Below, one piece after another: positions 7,491 through 16,282 of a DNA stretch of 32,127 nucleotides; position 1 is the first letter of the stretch, and each line of letters opens with the position of its first letter. This DNA is from Bryobacterales bacterium (GTDB lineage Bacteria; Acidobacteriota; Terriglobia; Bryobacterales; UBA6623). The DNA is taken from positions 1-32,127 of the forward strand of contig JAJDTX010000119.1 in assembly GCA_022826925.1 (NCBI GenBank), given 5' to 3'. The notes under the pieces were generated by a model that had not been told where the DNA came from, searched no databases, and worked only from the letters and a program-made list of their open reading frames with translations. Both the position numbers and the translations under genes were made by a program.

Positions 7491-8963
7491 ATGAACACCG
7501 CCCCGATCGTTTCGAAGGTCTGGAGTTTCTGCACCACGCTGCGCGACGACGGCGTCGGATACGGCGACTACCTTGAGCAGCTGACCTATCTGATCTTCCT
7601 GAAGATGGCGGACGAATACGCCCGGCCGCCCTATAACCGCGATGTAGGCATCCCCGAAGGCTATGGCTGGACAAGTCTGGCCATGCGCCGCGGCGCGGAT
7701 CTCGAGGCGCATTACGTTACGCTTCTGCGCAGGCTCGGCGAGCAGAAGGGCATGCTGGGCCAGATTTTCACCAAGGCGCAGAACAAGATCACCGATCCGG
7801 CGAAGCTCTTCCGCCTGATCGACATGGTCGACGGCACGGGCTGGGTGGTACTGGACGCGGACGTGAAGGGCGACATCTACGAGGGGCTGTTGGAGCGCAA
7901 CGCCGAGGACACCAAGTCCGGCGCCGGCCAGTACTTCACACCCCGCGCCCTGATCCGCGCGATGGTGGCGTGCGTTCGCCCCGAACCGGGCAAGACCATC
8001 GCGGACCCGGCATGCGGAACTGGCGGGTTCTTTCTGACGGCCCACGACTTCCTGACCGACCCGCAGAATTTCGCCCTCGACAGGGACCAGAAGGCGTTCC
8101 TCAAGCACGCGACGTTCCATGGCAACGAGATCGTGGCGGGGACACGTAGGCTGTGCCTGATGAATCTGCTGCTCCACGGGATCGGAGAGATGACGGGCGA
8201 GACGGCGATCTCACCCACCGATGCCCTGATTTCCCCGCCGTCGGAGACATACGATTACGTCCTTGCCAATCCGCCATTCGGCAAGAAGAGCTCGATGAGC
8301 TTTACCAACGCTGAGGGCGAGCAGGAGACCGACGACCTGACCTACAACCGGCAGGACTTCTGGGCGACGACGTCGAACAAGCAGCTCAACTTCGTCCAGC
8401 ATATCCGAACCATGCTGAAGACGACGGGCCGCGCCGCCGTCGTGGTGCCCGACAACGTGCTATTCGAGGGCGGCGCTGGCGAGACGATCCGGCGCAAATT
8501 GCTTCACACCACCGACCTGCACACAATCCTGCGGCTGCCGACGGGCATCTTCTACGCCCAGGGGGTTAAGGCGAACGTCATCTTCTTCGACAACCGTCCG
8601 GCCAACCCCGACCCGCAGACGTCGAAGGTTTGGTACTACGACTACCGCACCAACGTGCATCACACACTCAAGCAGAAACCGCTGACCTATACCCATCTGG
8701 AGGACTTCGTCGCGTGCTTCCACGCAGAGAGTCACAGCGCTCGGCAAGAGACCTGGAGCGAAGAAACTCCGGACGGACGATGGCGCGCGTACTCGCGGGA
8801 CGAGCTGCTTCAGCGGGAGAAGGCCAGCCTCGACGTGTTTTGGCTCAAGGATGCTTCCATGACCGATCTGGACAACCTGCCTGAGCCGGATGTTCTCGCG
8901 GCTGAGATCATGGAGAACCTCCGCTCGGCACTGAGTAGCTTCGAGGCGACGGCCGGAAGATAG
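7491..8963 (+). CDS. hsdM: Type I restriction-modification DNA adenine methylase
   Basis: HsdM (490 residues) transfers a methyl group from S-adenosylmethionine to adenine N6 in the sites chosen by HsdS. The N-terminal helical domain (about 1-130) reads SKVWSFCTTLRDDGVGYGDYLEQLTYLIFLKMADE. SAGQYFTPRALI precedes motif I, DPACGTGGFF, the cofactor loop. The catalytic motif IV is LANPPFGKK, the N-P-P-F form of gamma-class N6 methylases. ATG 7491 is chosen because it follows the previous stop by two bases and gives the normal family N-terminus; the frame is open further upstream but only as antisense-like sequence inside the preceding gene. No following type I gene overlaps it, so the operon ends here. 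Confidence 0.95.
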   Translation: MNTAPIVSKVWSFCTTLRDDGVGYGDYLEQLTYLIFLKMADEYARPPYNRDVGIPEGYGWTSLAMRRGADLEAHYVTLLRRLGEQKGMLGQIFTKAQNKITDPAKLFRLIDMVDGTGWVVLDADVKGDIYEGLLERNAEDTKSGAGQYFTPRALIRAMVACVRPEPGKTIADPACGTGGFFLTAHDFLTDPQNFALDRDQKAFLKHATFHGNEIVAGTRRLCLMNLLLHGIGEMTGETAISPTDALISPPSETYDYVLANPPFGKKSSMSFTNAEGEQETDDLTYNRQDFWATTSNKQLNFVQHIRTMLKTTGRAAVVVPDNVLFEGGAGETIRRKLLHTTDLHTILRLPTGIFYAQGVKANVIFFDNRPANPDPQTSKVWYYDYRTNVHHTLKQKPLTYTHLEDFVACFHAESHSARQETWSEETPDGRWRAYSRDELLQREKASLDVFWLKDASMTDLDNLPEPDVLAAEIMENLRSALSSFEATAGR

Positions 8964-9024
8964 GATCGGGCAATGCGTTACGGAACGACGCCGATTCTTG
9001 GCACACCGAAGCATTGCGTACCGT

Positions 9025-9051
9025 ATTGTCTTAACCAGTGTGCAAGACAAT
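9025..9051 (+). other. Inverted repeat between hsdM and the SIR2 gene
   Basis: ATTGTCTT (9025-9032) and AAGACAAT (9044-9051) form an 8-bp dyad with an 11-base loop in the 136-base gap. There is no U-run after it, so it is more likely an operator or weak hairpin than an intrinsic terminator. Confidence 0.3.
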
Positions 9052-9099
9052 GGAATGCTAGCGGCGGTCATTCAGATTCGGCGTATGGGATATAGGTGA

Positions 9100-12000
9100 A
9101 TGCGTTTCCTCTCCGGTGGGCCCATTATTCCCGATGCACTTCTCCGTGATCGTGACGCTGGGCGGGTCGTCTTTGTTTGCGGAGCTGGCGTCTCCGCTCC
9201 TGCTGGACTGCCCACTTTTGTTGAGCTCACTAGACTTGTGATAGAGGATGTTTCTCCCCCGCGAGATTCAGCAATTGTTCGAACATTACAAAGTTGGATT
9301 AGTGATGATGTGGACATTCCTGTCGAGGCAAGAACACCGCTTGATCAAATCTTCAACATGCTTCAAAATGAGTACGGTCGAGACGCAATTGGAAAGCTCG
9401 TTACGAAACATCTCACTGTGGATGATCCGACTAGGGTTCGCACGGTAGAGCACGAAATAATTTCGAGGATTTCATCTGACCAATCTGGCGATCCGCAAAT
9501 TGTTACGACAAATTTCGATCATCTATTTGAACATATACCGGGCGGAGATGCATTTCACGTGTATCAGCCACCAGCATTTCCCGATTTGCTTCATGATGTG
9601 CCAATAACAGGAATAACCTATCTTCATGGTCGCCTGCCGGACAGGGGTGGATCGTCTCATGACTACGTGTTGAGTAGTGCAGATTTTGGTCGGGCGTATC
9701 TCGCTCAGGGATGGGCGACTTCGTTCGTGCGACTACTCCTAAACAAGTACACTGTCGTATTGTTGGGGTATCAGGCCGAAGATCCGCCTGTAAAATATCT
9801 TCTTCAAGGCTTGAATACCGTGCAGGCGGAAAGACGGAGGCAGCTTTACGCGTTTGATTGGGGTCAGCCAGAAGAAATCGAGGCGAAGTGGCAAGACCGG
9901 GGCGTCACGCCGATAGCTTATGGAGATGATCATCGCGTTTTATGGGATTCGTTGGAGGGATGGGCTGCTCGATCTGGAGATGCGGGAGCGTGGAGATCTT
10001 CTATCGTCGAGATGGCACAGAGGGGGCCGGCGGCTCTCCAGCCGCATGAGCGTGGGATGGTTCGTCATCTTGTTCAGACAACAACCGGCGCCAAGCTCTT
10101 TGCTGAAGCCAGCCCGTCTCCCCCCGCAGAATGGCTATGTGTTTTTGACCGGAACTGTAGGTTCGAGAAATCAACATTACGACAGGCGACTGGAGAAGAG
10201 ACCTTCTATCCTACCGAGACTTATGGGATGGACGATGATCCGTCTTGGAGAAGGGGCAATCTTGGAGCCAGTGAGCAGAGACCTGAGGACTTGATCTCGT
10301 GGCGGGACGGTGATGAGAACCCGGAAGCCGCACATGGCTTGATCGGCACATTCCCCGAAGGTCATGAGCCTTTGCCCGCGAGATTGTTCCATCTTGCGCG
10401 CTGGATAGTAGCTCATGTCGACGACCCCGTATTGGCGTGGTGGGTAACACGCCAATTTCGCCTACATCCGCGCCTCCTGACGATGCTTGGCTTAGCTGTC
10501 GAGGAGTCTGAGACACTCACAGCATCTGCCCGCCAGCTATGGCAGATCCTCTTGGAGTGGCTGAGCACCCCAAGCGACCATGCGGACACACAATGGTTCC
10601 GCGTGCGTCGCAACATTCATAGACATGGCTGGTCGAACTCTCTACTGCGCCAGTTTCAGGAAGCCACGGAACCGGTATTCAAGGTCGCGCCTCCTTTTGG
10701 ATTGGCTCGAACAAGACCACCATCCTCAGGATGGCAAGACATCCAATGGGACGAAGTCGCGCATATCGACGTGGAGTTCATCGATTTGCGAAGAGACCGG
10801 TTGGACGTTCCGGACGACGTCCTGCCAGCGGCATTTTCGGCTCTGCAATGGAACCTCATTCGTGGTATGCAGCGTCTTAATGAATGCGGAAAGCGATGGT
10901 ACCATATCACGACCTTCTATCCGGATGAATCGGACGATGCAGATGACGACATACTCTTCAGCTCTGATTCGTTTATCGCCTATTTTGTATCTCTCTTGGA
11001 TCGGATAGCCGAAACAAATTCTGACGTGTTGAGAGGCTATGTTGCTACTTGGCCCTCGTCAGATCCCAACATTTTTGACAAACTGCATCTCTACATACTT
11101 AACAAGCCAACATTGTATAGTGGGGAAGAAGTGGTTGCGCACATTCTAGCACTGGATAACGCCGTATTTTGGAATACCGCCCACAGGCGCGAGATGCTTT
11201 TTCTTCTAAGGGACCGCTGGTCCAGTTTTTCAGTTGATGCGCGGTCAAAAATAGCGACGCAGCTATTGGAAGGGCGTGAAAGCTATCCCTATGGCGACGA
11301 GGACGAACGGGAGAATCGCCGCAAGACAGAATCAGCCATCGTGATCGGTTGGTTGATTGGGGAAGGCTGTGAAATGAATGAGAATATTTTAGAAGAATGG
11401 ACGGAGTTGAAAGAGAGCCTTACTCAGTGGCATGACGATTGGGCCGAAAGTGCTGCTCACGGACTGCGCGGAAAGTCTGGCTGGATCGCGACAGATGAGG
11501 ATGCGACGGCTCTCGAGGGCATTCCGGTGTCAGAGATTGCGGCGCAAGCACTTGCCCAAACAGGACACGCCGCTGGGGAGTTCACTGAGTATCAACCGTT
11601 CAGAGGTTTGGTAAAGAATCAACCCTCTCGGGCAATTGCTGCCTTAGGAGCTGCCTCCAGGGCCGGGGAGTTCCCTGCCGTGTTGTGGGACGACGCGATC
11701 AGCAATTGGCCGGAGGGCGCTGCTCCCAAAGCAAATTTGTTGTTCTATGAACGCATGCGCCGGCTTCCTTCAGAAACGGTTGTTCAAGTAAGGCACGGGA
11801 TTGGACGTTGGCTGGAGGGTCCTTGGGTTCTCCTGGCAGAAGAGAACGAAGGCTATGCACTCAAGCTGTTCGATGACTTGGTATCTGGACTGCTCTCCGG
11901 AGGAGAGCAAGGAACCCACAGTGGAATAGGCGAAATGTACATTGGTGGCGGGCCCGTCGAAAAATCCCGGCGAACACTCGATCACGCGATCAACGGACCT

Positions 12001-12924
12001 ATCGGAAGCGCTACACGGGCCCTCTTGTCAGCCCTTGCCAAACGTGAGCCGGGCCAGGGAGAAGGTATGCCTGACGAATTCTCATCACGCTTCCCATCAT
12101 TGCTGGCGGCGCCTGGGGAAGGTTCCGATCACGCCACCTGCATTATGGCCAAACACGCCAACTGGTTGGACTACATTGCGCCGGACTGGGCAGACAAGGC
12201 AATAATCCCTTGGTTCAGAATTGGTCATGACAAGGGTGAACCAGCGTGGAACGGATTACTTCATGAAGGTGAATTGCCTACACCTTCTTTGTTCGGCAAG
12301 ATACGACATCACTTTATGGAACTCTTCCCAGCCATCTATTCGTGGAATTGGGGAGATCATGTTGAGGGACGGGCTCATCAGTGGGTGGTATTGACCACCG
12401 TATTCTCACCGAATGGTGATTCGGGAATCTCATTTGATCAGGCAAGAGACTGTATTCGAAATATGAATGCTCAAGGTCGAGGGCAGGTAATTCGATTTCT
12501 CGGTCACGTTGGTGAGCAAAATGAATCTGGATGGAAGAAATATACTATCCCGTTTATCGAGAAGGCGTGGCCCAAGGAAAAGAGCATTCAGACGGAACAA
12601 ACATCTAAGGCGTGGATTTCTGTTCTTGAGGCTTCACGATATGAGTTTCCAATCCTAGTGGAAGCAGTTAGGTCTTATTTGCGTCGCACAAGTCTGTTGC
12701 GCTTTGGTATTTTCGGGTTTACCAGAGAAGGAGAAAACGGGGTGCTGATTCCGAGAGAATACCCCGAGCATACGTTGGATGTATTGGATTTGGTGTGTCC
12801 AGATAGTCCGGCTGACGTACCATATGATTTGGCCGCTGTGTTGCAAATGCTGATGGAGGCAAAACCGGAGATCGCATCGGATCGAAGATTTGTGAGGCTT
12901 GAAACACTTGTGGCATCGCGCTGA
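9100..12924 (+). CDS. SIR2-domain defence protein, DUF4020-like
   Basis: A 1274-residue protein with an N-terminal SIR2 (NAD-binding) domain and a very long helical C-terminal region. SIR2 motifs are visible: VFVCGAGVSAPAGLPTF (G28-A-G-V-S32), TTNFDHL (N138, D140), YLHG (H176, the position of the sirtuin histidine) and VLLGYQAEDPPVKYLL, typical of the SIR2_2 type. The layout matches my recollection of SIR2-plus-DUF4020 proteins. Many bacterial SIR2 defence proteins deplete NAD+ on infection, so abortive infection is the likely role, by analogy only. ATG 9100 directly follows an in-frame stop, and AGGTGA abuts it with almost no spacing, so translation may be inefficient. Codon use is clearly more A+T-rich than in hsdM (27 G+C in the 60 bases 9301-9360), suggesting separate acquisition. 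Confidence 0.85.
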   Translation: MRFLSGGPIIPDALLRDRDAGRVVFVCGAGVSAPAGLPTFVELTRLVIEDVSPPRDSAIVRTLQSWISDDVDIPVEARTPLDQIFNMLQNEYGRDAIGKLVTKHLTVDDPTRVRTVEHEIISRISSDQSGDPQIVTTNFDHLFEHIPGGDAFHVYQPPAFPDLLHDVPITGITYLHGRLPDRGGSSHDYVLSSADFGRAYLAQGWATSFVRLLLNKYTVVLLGYQAEDPPVKYLLQGLNTVQAERRRQLYAFDWGQPEEIEAKWQDRGVTPIAYGDDHRVLWDSLEGWAARSGDAGAWRSSIVEMAQRGPAALQPHERGMVRHLVQTTTGAKLFAEASPSPPAEWLCVFDRNCRFEKSTLRQATGEETFYPTETYGMDDDPSWRRGNLGASEQRPEDLISWRDGDENPEAAHGLIGTFPEGHEPLPARLFHLARWIVAHVDDPVLAWWVTRQFRLHPRLLTMLGLAVEESETLTASARQLWQILLEWLSTPSDHADTQWFRVRRNIHRHGWSNSLLRQFQEATEPVFKVAPPFGLARTRPPSSGWQDIQWDEVAHIDVEFIDLRRDRLDVPDDVLPAAFSALQWNLIRGMQRLNECGKRWYHITTFYPDESDDADDDILFSSDSFIAYFVSLLDRIAETNSDVLRGYVATWPSSDPNIFDKLHLYILNKPTLYSGEEVVAHILALDNAVFWNTAHRREMLFLLRDRWSSFSVDARSKIATQLLEGRESYPYGDEDERENRRKTESAIVIGWLIGEGCEMNENILEEWTELKESLTQWHDDWAESAAHGLRGKSGWIATDEDATALEGIPVSEIAAQALAQTGHAAGEFTEYQPFRGLVKNQPSRAIAALGAASRAGEFPAVLWDDAISNWPEGAAPKANLLFYERMRRLPSETVVQVRHGIGRWLEGPWVLLAEENEGYALKLFDDLVSGLLSGGEQGTHSGIGEMYIGGGPVEKSRRTLDHAINGPIGSATRALLSALAKREPGQGEGMPDEFSSRFPSLLAAPGEGSDHATCIMAKHANWLDYIAPDWADKAIIPWFRIGHDKGEPAWNGLLHEGELPTPSLFGKIRHHFMELFPAIYSWNWGDHVEGRAHQWVVLTTVFSPNGDSGISFDQARDCIRNMNAQGRGQVIRFLGHVGEQNESGWKKYTIPFIEKAWPKEKSIQTEQTSKAWISVLEASRYEFPILVEAVRSYLRRTSLLRFGIFGFTREGENGVLIPREYPEHTLDVLDLVCPDSPADVPYDLAAVLQMLMEAKPEIASDRRFVRLETLVASR

Positions 12925-12933
12925 GCAGCGCGA
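12916..12933 (+). terminator. Hairpin at the end of the SIR2 gene
   Basis: TCGCGCT-GAGC-AGCGCGA forms a 7-bp GC-rich stem that spans the stop codon. A T-run follows only about 16 bases later (12950-12954), so intrinsic termination is possible but not typical. Confidence 0.35.
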
Positions 12934-13098
12934 CACATAGATTAGGAGCTTTTTCGAATGGAATGTTGTGAGCTGTACGCAACTCGCAGGTGGCTCTTCT
13001 GATACCCGTTCCTGGTTCGCAACGTGTAAGACTGGAAGCGAAGATGCTCACATCTGATACCCAACAGAACATTCAATGACCGAACGCCTTCGTGGAAA

Positions 13099-14400
13099 AT
13101 GCTCGGCGAGAATGAAACGCCCAAGGTATCCGTCCAGTCTCTGTCACGAAACTTCGCAGCGATGAAGCCTTTGCTCGGTTGGGCAGGCTTGTCACGTTCC
13201 GCGCTGAAGCGGGCCGAGGCGCAACTCGTTTCGGATGGTGAAGGAGTGCGTGACGAAGTAGGTGTTCTGTCCCTGCACACCGCCTATGCCAACCGATTTT
13301 TCCCGGGCACGTCAGTACAGCAGACGCGTCTTCGGTATGCGCTCTTCGTTCCGTGGCAAATTAAGGAGCTGCTCGGTGAGGGCGAACGCGTGCATTCGGG
13401 CCAGGCGCCCGGTGCTCTCGAGCAGGCGGAACTAGACCTCTGCCGGCGGCTTCCCGATGTCGATGGGGAAGGAACGATTGGACGGCGGATGGCAATGACC
13501 GACAGGTCGGTCGCGGTTCCGCCCTCTCAATCGTATTGGGTAGCATTGCGGGCTTGGGGCATCCTAAACGCTGGTGCTGGCGGATACGCTGCATCCCGCA
13601 GCGAACTCTTCGCTCATTGGGAAGACTGGTCGGAACGCCGATGTGGCAGGCCCGCGACCGATGACGAGGGACGCTCCTTGGACGCGGGACGTCAATTGCT
13701 CCATCCGGGACTCCCGGAACCGCCGGTCGACTTTAATCGCAACAAACGGTTCGGCTTCAGGCTTCGAGAAAAAGAAAGAGAATTCCTGCGGTCGCGCCTG
13801 TTAGAGACTCGCCGTCCCGCTGATGGGCAGCCCTCCTTCCTATCGGCCCTGGTTCGTTCACGGGTCCACATCCCAGACGGCATGGTGCCCTGGTCCAGAT
13901 TCTTGATGGGGAATGCAGATGACGCTGACCAAAAAGCGATACGTCGAGCACGTGACGCCGCAGCACTGACGGCGTGCACGCGAGCGGTCTACTCCGCCGC
14001 GGTAGAAGCGCTGCGAGAGCACAAGGACGAGGAATCTGTCGGGAGCCGACACCGAGATCATCTCGTCAAAATAATCGACAAATATAGCCGCGCCGCTCAG
14101 CGGTTGTGTCTCGCTGACCTTCCGCTGGACGGAGTTAAAATTGGGGACCTTGCCGCTGTCCTTGAGATCATTCAGCAATGGCTGTCGTGCGGCAGCGGAG
14201 ATCCTCTGGACGAATCAGTACTGGCCACACTGACTCGGTGGGAAATGCAGCGCAAGGGGACTCGACGAGCCAAGCTGCCGCTGTCGGCGCACGGACGCGA
14301 GGCGCGAACCGCGTGGCAAGCAGAGAAGGCACCACTGGCCAGTCCCATCGGGTATCGATGGAATTTGGTTTGTCGCTTTCTTCGCGATCTTCAGGACTAG
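13099..14400 (+). CDS. DUF6361-like protein, first gene of the DUF6361-PLD-helicase block
   Basis: This 433-residue protein resembles the DUF6361 family: the N-terminal region reads LLGWAGLSRSALKRAE, then RDEVGVLSLHTAYANRFFPGTSVQQTRLRYALFVPW, where FFPGTS..QTR.RY..FVPW is the recurring family signature. The family has no established biochemical role that I know of and I see no catalytic motif. The charged C-terminal half has no membrane segment, so it should be cytoplasmic. The start is uncertain: ATG 13099 lacks a good ribosome site, and ATG 13162 (MKPLLGWAG) would fit the usual family N-terminus. The stop is four bases before the PLD gene, so the two are probably co-expressed. The 174-base gap upstream holds no gene. 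Confidence 0.75.
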   Translation: MLGENETPKVSVQSLSRNFAAMKPLLGWAGLSRSALKRAEAQLVSDGEGVRDEVGVLSLHTAYANRFFPGTSVQQTRLRYALFVPWQIKELLGEGERVHSGQAPGALEQAELDLCRRLPDVDGEGTIGRRMAMTDRSVAVPPSQSYWVALRAWGILNAGAGGYAASRSELFAHWEDWSERRCGRPATDDEGRSLDAGRQLLHPGLPEPPVDFNRNKRFGFRLREKEREFLRSRLLETRRPADGQPSFLSALVRSRVHIPDGMVPWSRFLMGNADDADQKAIRRARDAAALTACTRAVYSAAVEALREHKDEESVGSRHRDHLVKIIDKYSRAAQRLCLADLPLDGVKIGDLAAVLEIIQQWLSCGSGDPLDESVLATLTRWEMQRKGTRRAKLPLSAHGREARTAWQAEKAPLASPIGYRWNLVCRFLRDLQD

Positions 14401-14404
14401 CACG

Positions 14405-16282
14405 ATGGGCCTGGACACCACTCATAGCCTTGCCATTCTTGATGCTCTTGCTCCCCGACCCGGTTGGGAGACCGATGTCGCTCTGTTTTCTTCATACTCG
14501 GTGGACTTGGTGGCGGTAGCTGCGATCGTCGAGGCTCTGGCGGGCGAAGGGGGTGATCATGAACGGATGCGAAAGGCGTCCCTCGCGAGAGCCTGCGAAC
14601 GCATGCGTGATCGGTTCCGTGTCGTTTGCCAAGCCGGACGTGTTGCGGTGCCGAGTTCCGGCGCGTCCACTCTCGTCATCGCGGACCGTTGGATCCGAGA
14701 GGTCCATCACGATGGGAACCAACGATCCTGGCACGCGAAATTGGCGCTTGTTCGGTATCGATCGATGGACGTTTCTGAAAGTAATGGCGAATGGCGGCTC
14801 TGGATCGGAAGCCGAAACTTGACGCGGGACACATCATGGGACAGCGCACTAGTCGCGATCGGTACGCCTTCCAAACCCGCGAATTCGATAGACAGGTGCA
14901 TAGCAAGAGCAGGTGCAGTGTTGGCAGATAAGGCTGCCCTCTCGGGATGGCCGCCGTCGAAGGTCGAGGGTGAGCTCGGTCGGTTGCACTGGTCGTGGCC
15001 CGAAGATATTCAAGAAATCGTCTCGTTCTCGATGTGGCCTGATGCTCAACCCGCTACGGGTTTTCCGAAGGCGCCACGTGGCCTAAGGCACCTTGTTGCA
15101 GTGAGTCCATTTGTAAATGGTTCAGTCGCAAAGAAACTCTCCAAGTGGGGTCAGACAGTAAATCGACAGTTATTGACGACCCACTCGACGCTTTCTGATC
15201 TCGGCACTCATGGAGCCAAGCCCCTAACGGGATTTTCGAGCCTTCATCAACTCGACATACCCGCTGGCGTCGAAGACCCCGATGTGGACCATGATGAGAC
15301 TGGCGATGACCAAATGGTAGAGGTGCATAGAGGTTTACACGCCAAATTGCTGTGGGCACGCAGTACGTCTGGTGATGAACTCTGGCTTGGCAGCGCGAAC
15401 CTGACCGAGCGAGCGTGGAACGGAAGCAACACGGAGGCTGTAGTTCACGCCAGAGTCGTGCCACACGTCGGCGAGGGCTTGCTCGACGGCCTGGTGAATG
15501 GTCTGGCAACCGAGGTTCCCCACGACACGTTGACGACAGACCATCCAGACGAGGACCCAGCCGAACGCTCTCTCGATCGTCTGCGCAATCGGATCGCAGC
15601 GCGCTGGGATGCGCGGCTCAAGCGCGTCGAGGATACGAGTATCCTACGGTGCGGTACGAAGGTCGCCCCATTACTCGTTACCGACAACGCAGACTTGTCG
15701 GTACGGCTTCTCGGTCAGACTGGCTGGGTGTCATGGCGGCCAGGACTTACCGCAGTAGAGCTCCCCGTGACGAGGCTCCATTACCAAACCGAACTGCTGG
15801 AATTGAAAGTTCGCTCGACCGAGAATTCCGACTTGGCTGCCTCTTGGATCGCTCGGGCGATCATGGACCCCCCGCTTGACGTTGCACGGGACCGAGCCGT
15901 TTTGGCGCGGCTGATGGGGCCTCGGGCGTTTCTCATTTGGCTGCGCACCCTGTTGGGCGAGATATCGGGCGAAGTTGATGACGACATTTGGCCAGAGCGA
16001 CCGAACGGCCAGGTTCGCCAGATCCGGGGGGCATCGCGCAACGGTCCTGCAATGACCTGGAATTCACCCACGCTTGAAAACGTCTTGAGGGCATGGATGC
16101 GGAATCCGACCACAGTGCTCCAAGTTGATCGAGCGTTGGACACTTGGGCAAGAGAGATACGAGCCGGTGTTGCAATAGACGCCGATGAAGAGGAACGGAG
16201 GGCCGTTCAAGAGCTAGATCACTTCGAAAATGCATGGAAGGTGATCCGTGAAGGACTTCATCTTGGCAGCACCGTGTCGTGA
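14405..16282 (+). CDS. Phospholipase D-like nuclease with two HxK...GSxN motifs
   Basis: A 625-residue member of the phospholipase D-like superfamily, which includes non-specific nucleases. Two half-sites are seen: W-H110-A-K112 with G135-S-R-N138-L-T, and L-H312-A-K314 with G329-S-A-N332-L-T. Together they would form one active site. The aspartate of the classical HxKx4D motif is replaced by arginine in both halves (R117, R319), a departure from lipases but seen in divergent nucleases. The C-terminal 250 residues have no motif I recognise. It starts four bases after the DUF6361-like gene and overlaps the helicase by four bases (GTGA). PLD-helicase pairs are common in defence islands, so a DNA-degrading role against invaders is likely. 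Confidence 0.85.
   Translation: MGLDTTHSLAILDALAPRPGWETDVALFSSYSVDLVAVAAIVEALAGEGGDHERMRKASLARACERMRDRFRVVCQAGRVAVPSSGASTLVIADRWIREVHHDGNQRSWHAKLALVRYRSMDVSESNGEWRLWIGSRNLTRDTSWDSALVAIGTPSKPANSIDRCIARAGAVLADKAALSGWPPSKVEGELGRLHWSWPEDIQEIVSFSMWPDAQPATGFPKAPRGLRHLVAVSPFVNGSVAKKLSKWGQTVNRQLLTTHSTLSDLGTHGAKPLTGFSSLHQLDIPAGVEDPDVDHDETGDDQMVEVHRGLHAKLLWARSTSGDELWLGSANLTERAWNGSNTEAVVHARVVPHVGEGLLDGLVNGLATEVPHDTLTTDHPDEDPAERSLDRLRNRIAARWDARLKRVEDTSILRCGTKVAPLLVTDNADLSVRLLGQTGWVSWRPGLTAVELPVTRLHYQTELLELKVRSTENSDLAASWIARAIMDPPLDVARDRAVLARLMGPRAFLIWLRTLLGEISGEVDDDIWPERPNGQVRQIRGASRNGPAMTWNSPTLENVLRAWMRNPTTVLQVDRALDTWAREIRAGVAIDADEEERRAVQELDHFENAWKVIREGLHLGSTVS

Noticed and set aside
9025..9051. Intrinsic terminator after hsdM
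   Set aside because: The dyad is A+T-rich and has no following U-run, so it is listed only as an inverted repeat.
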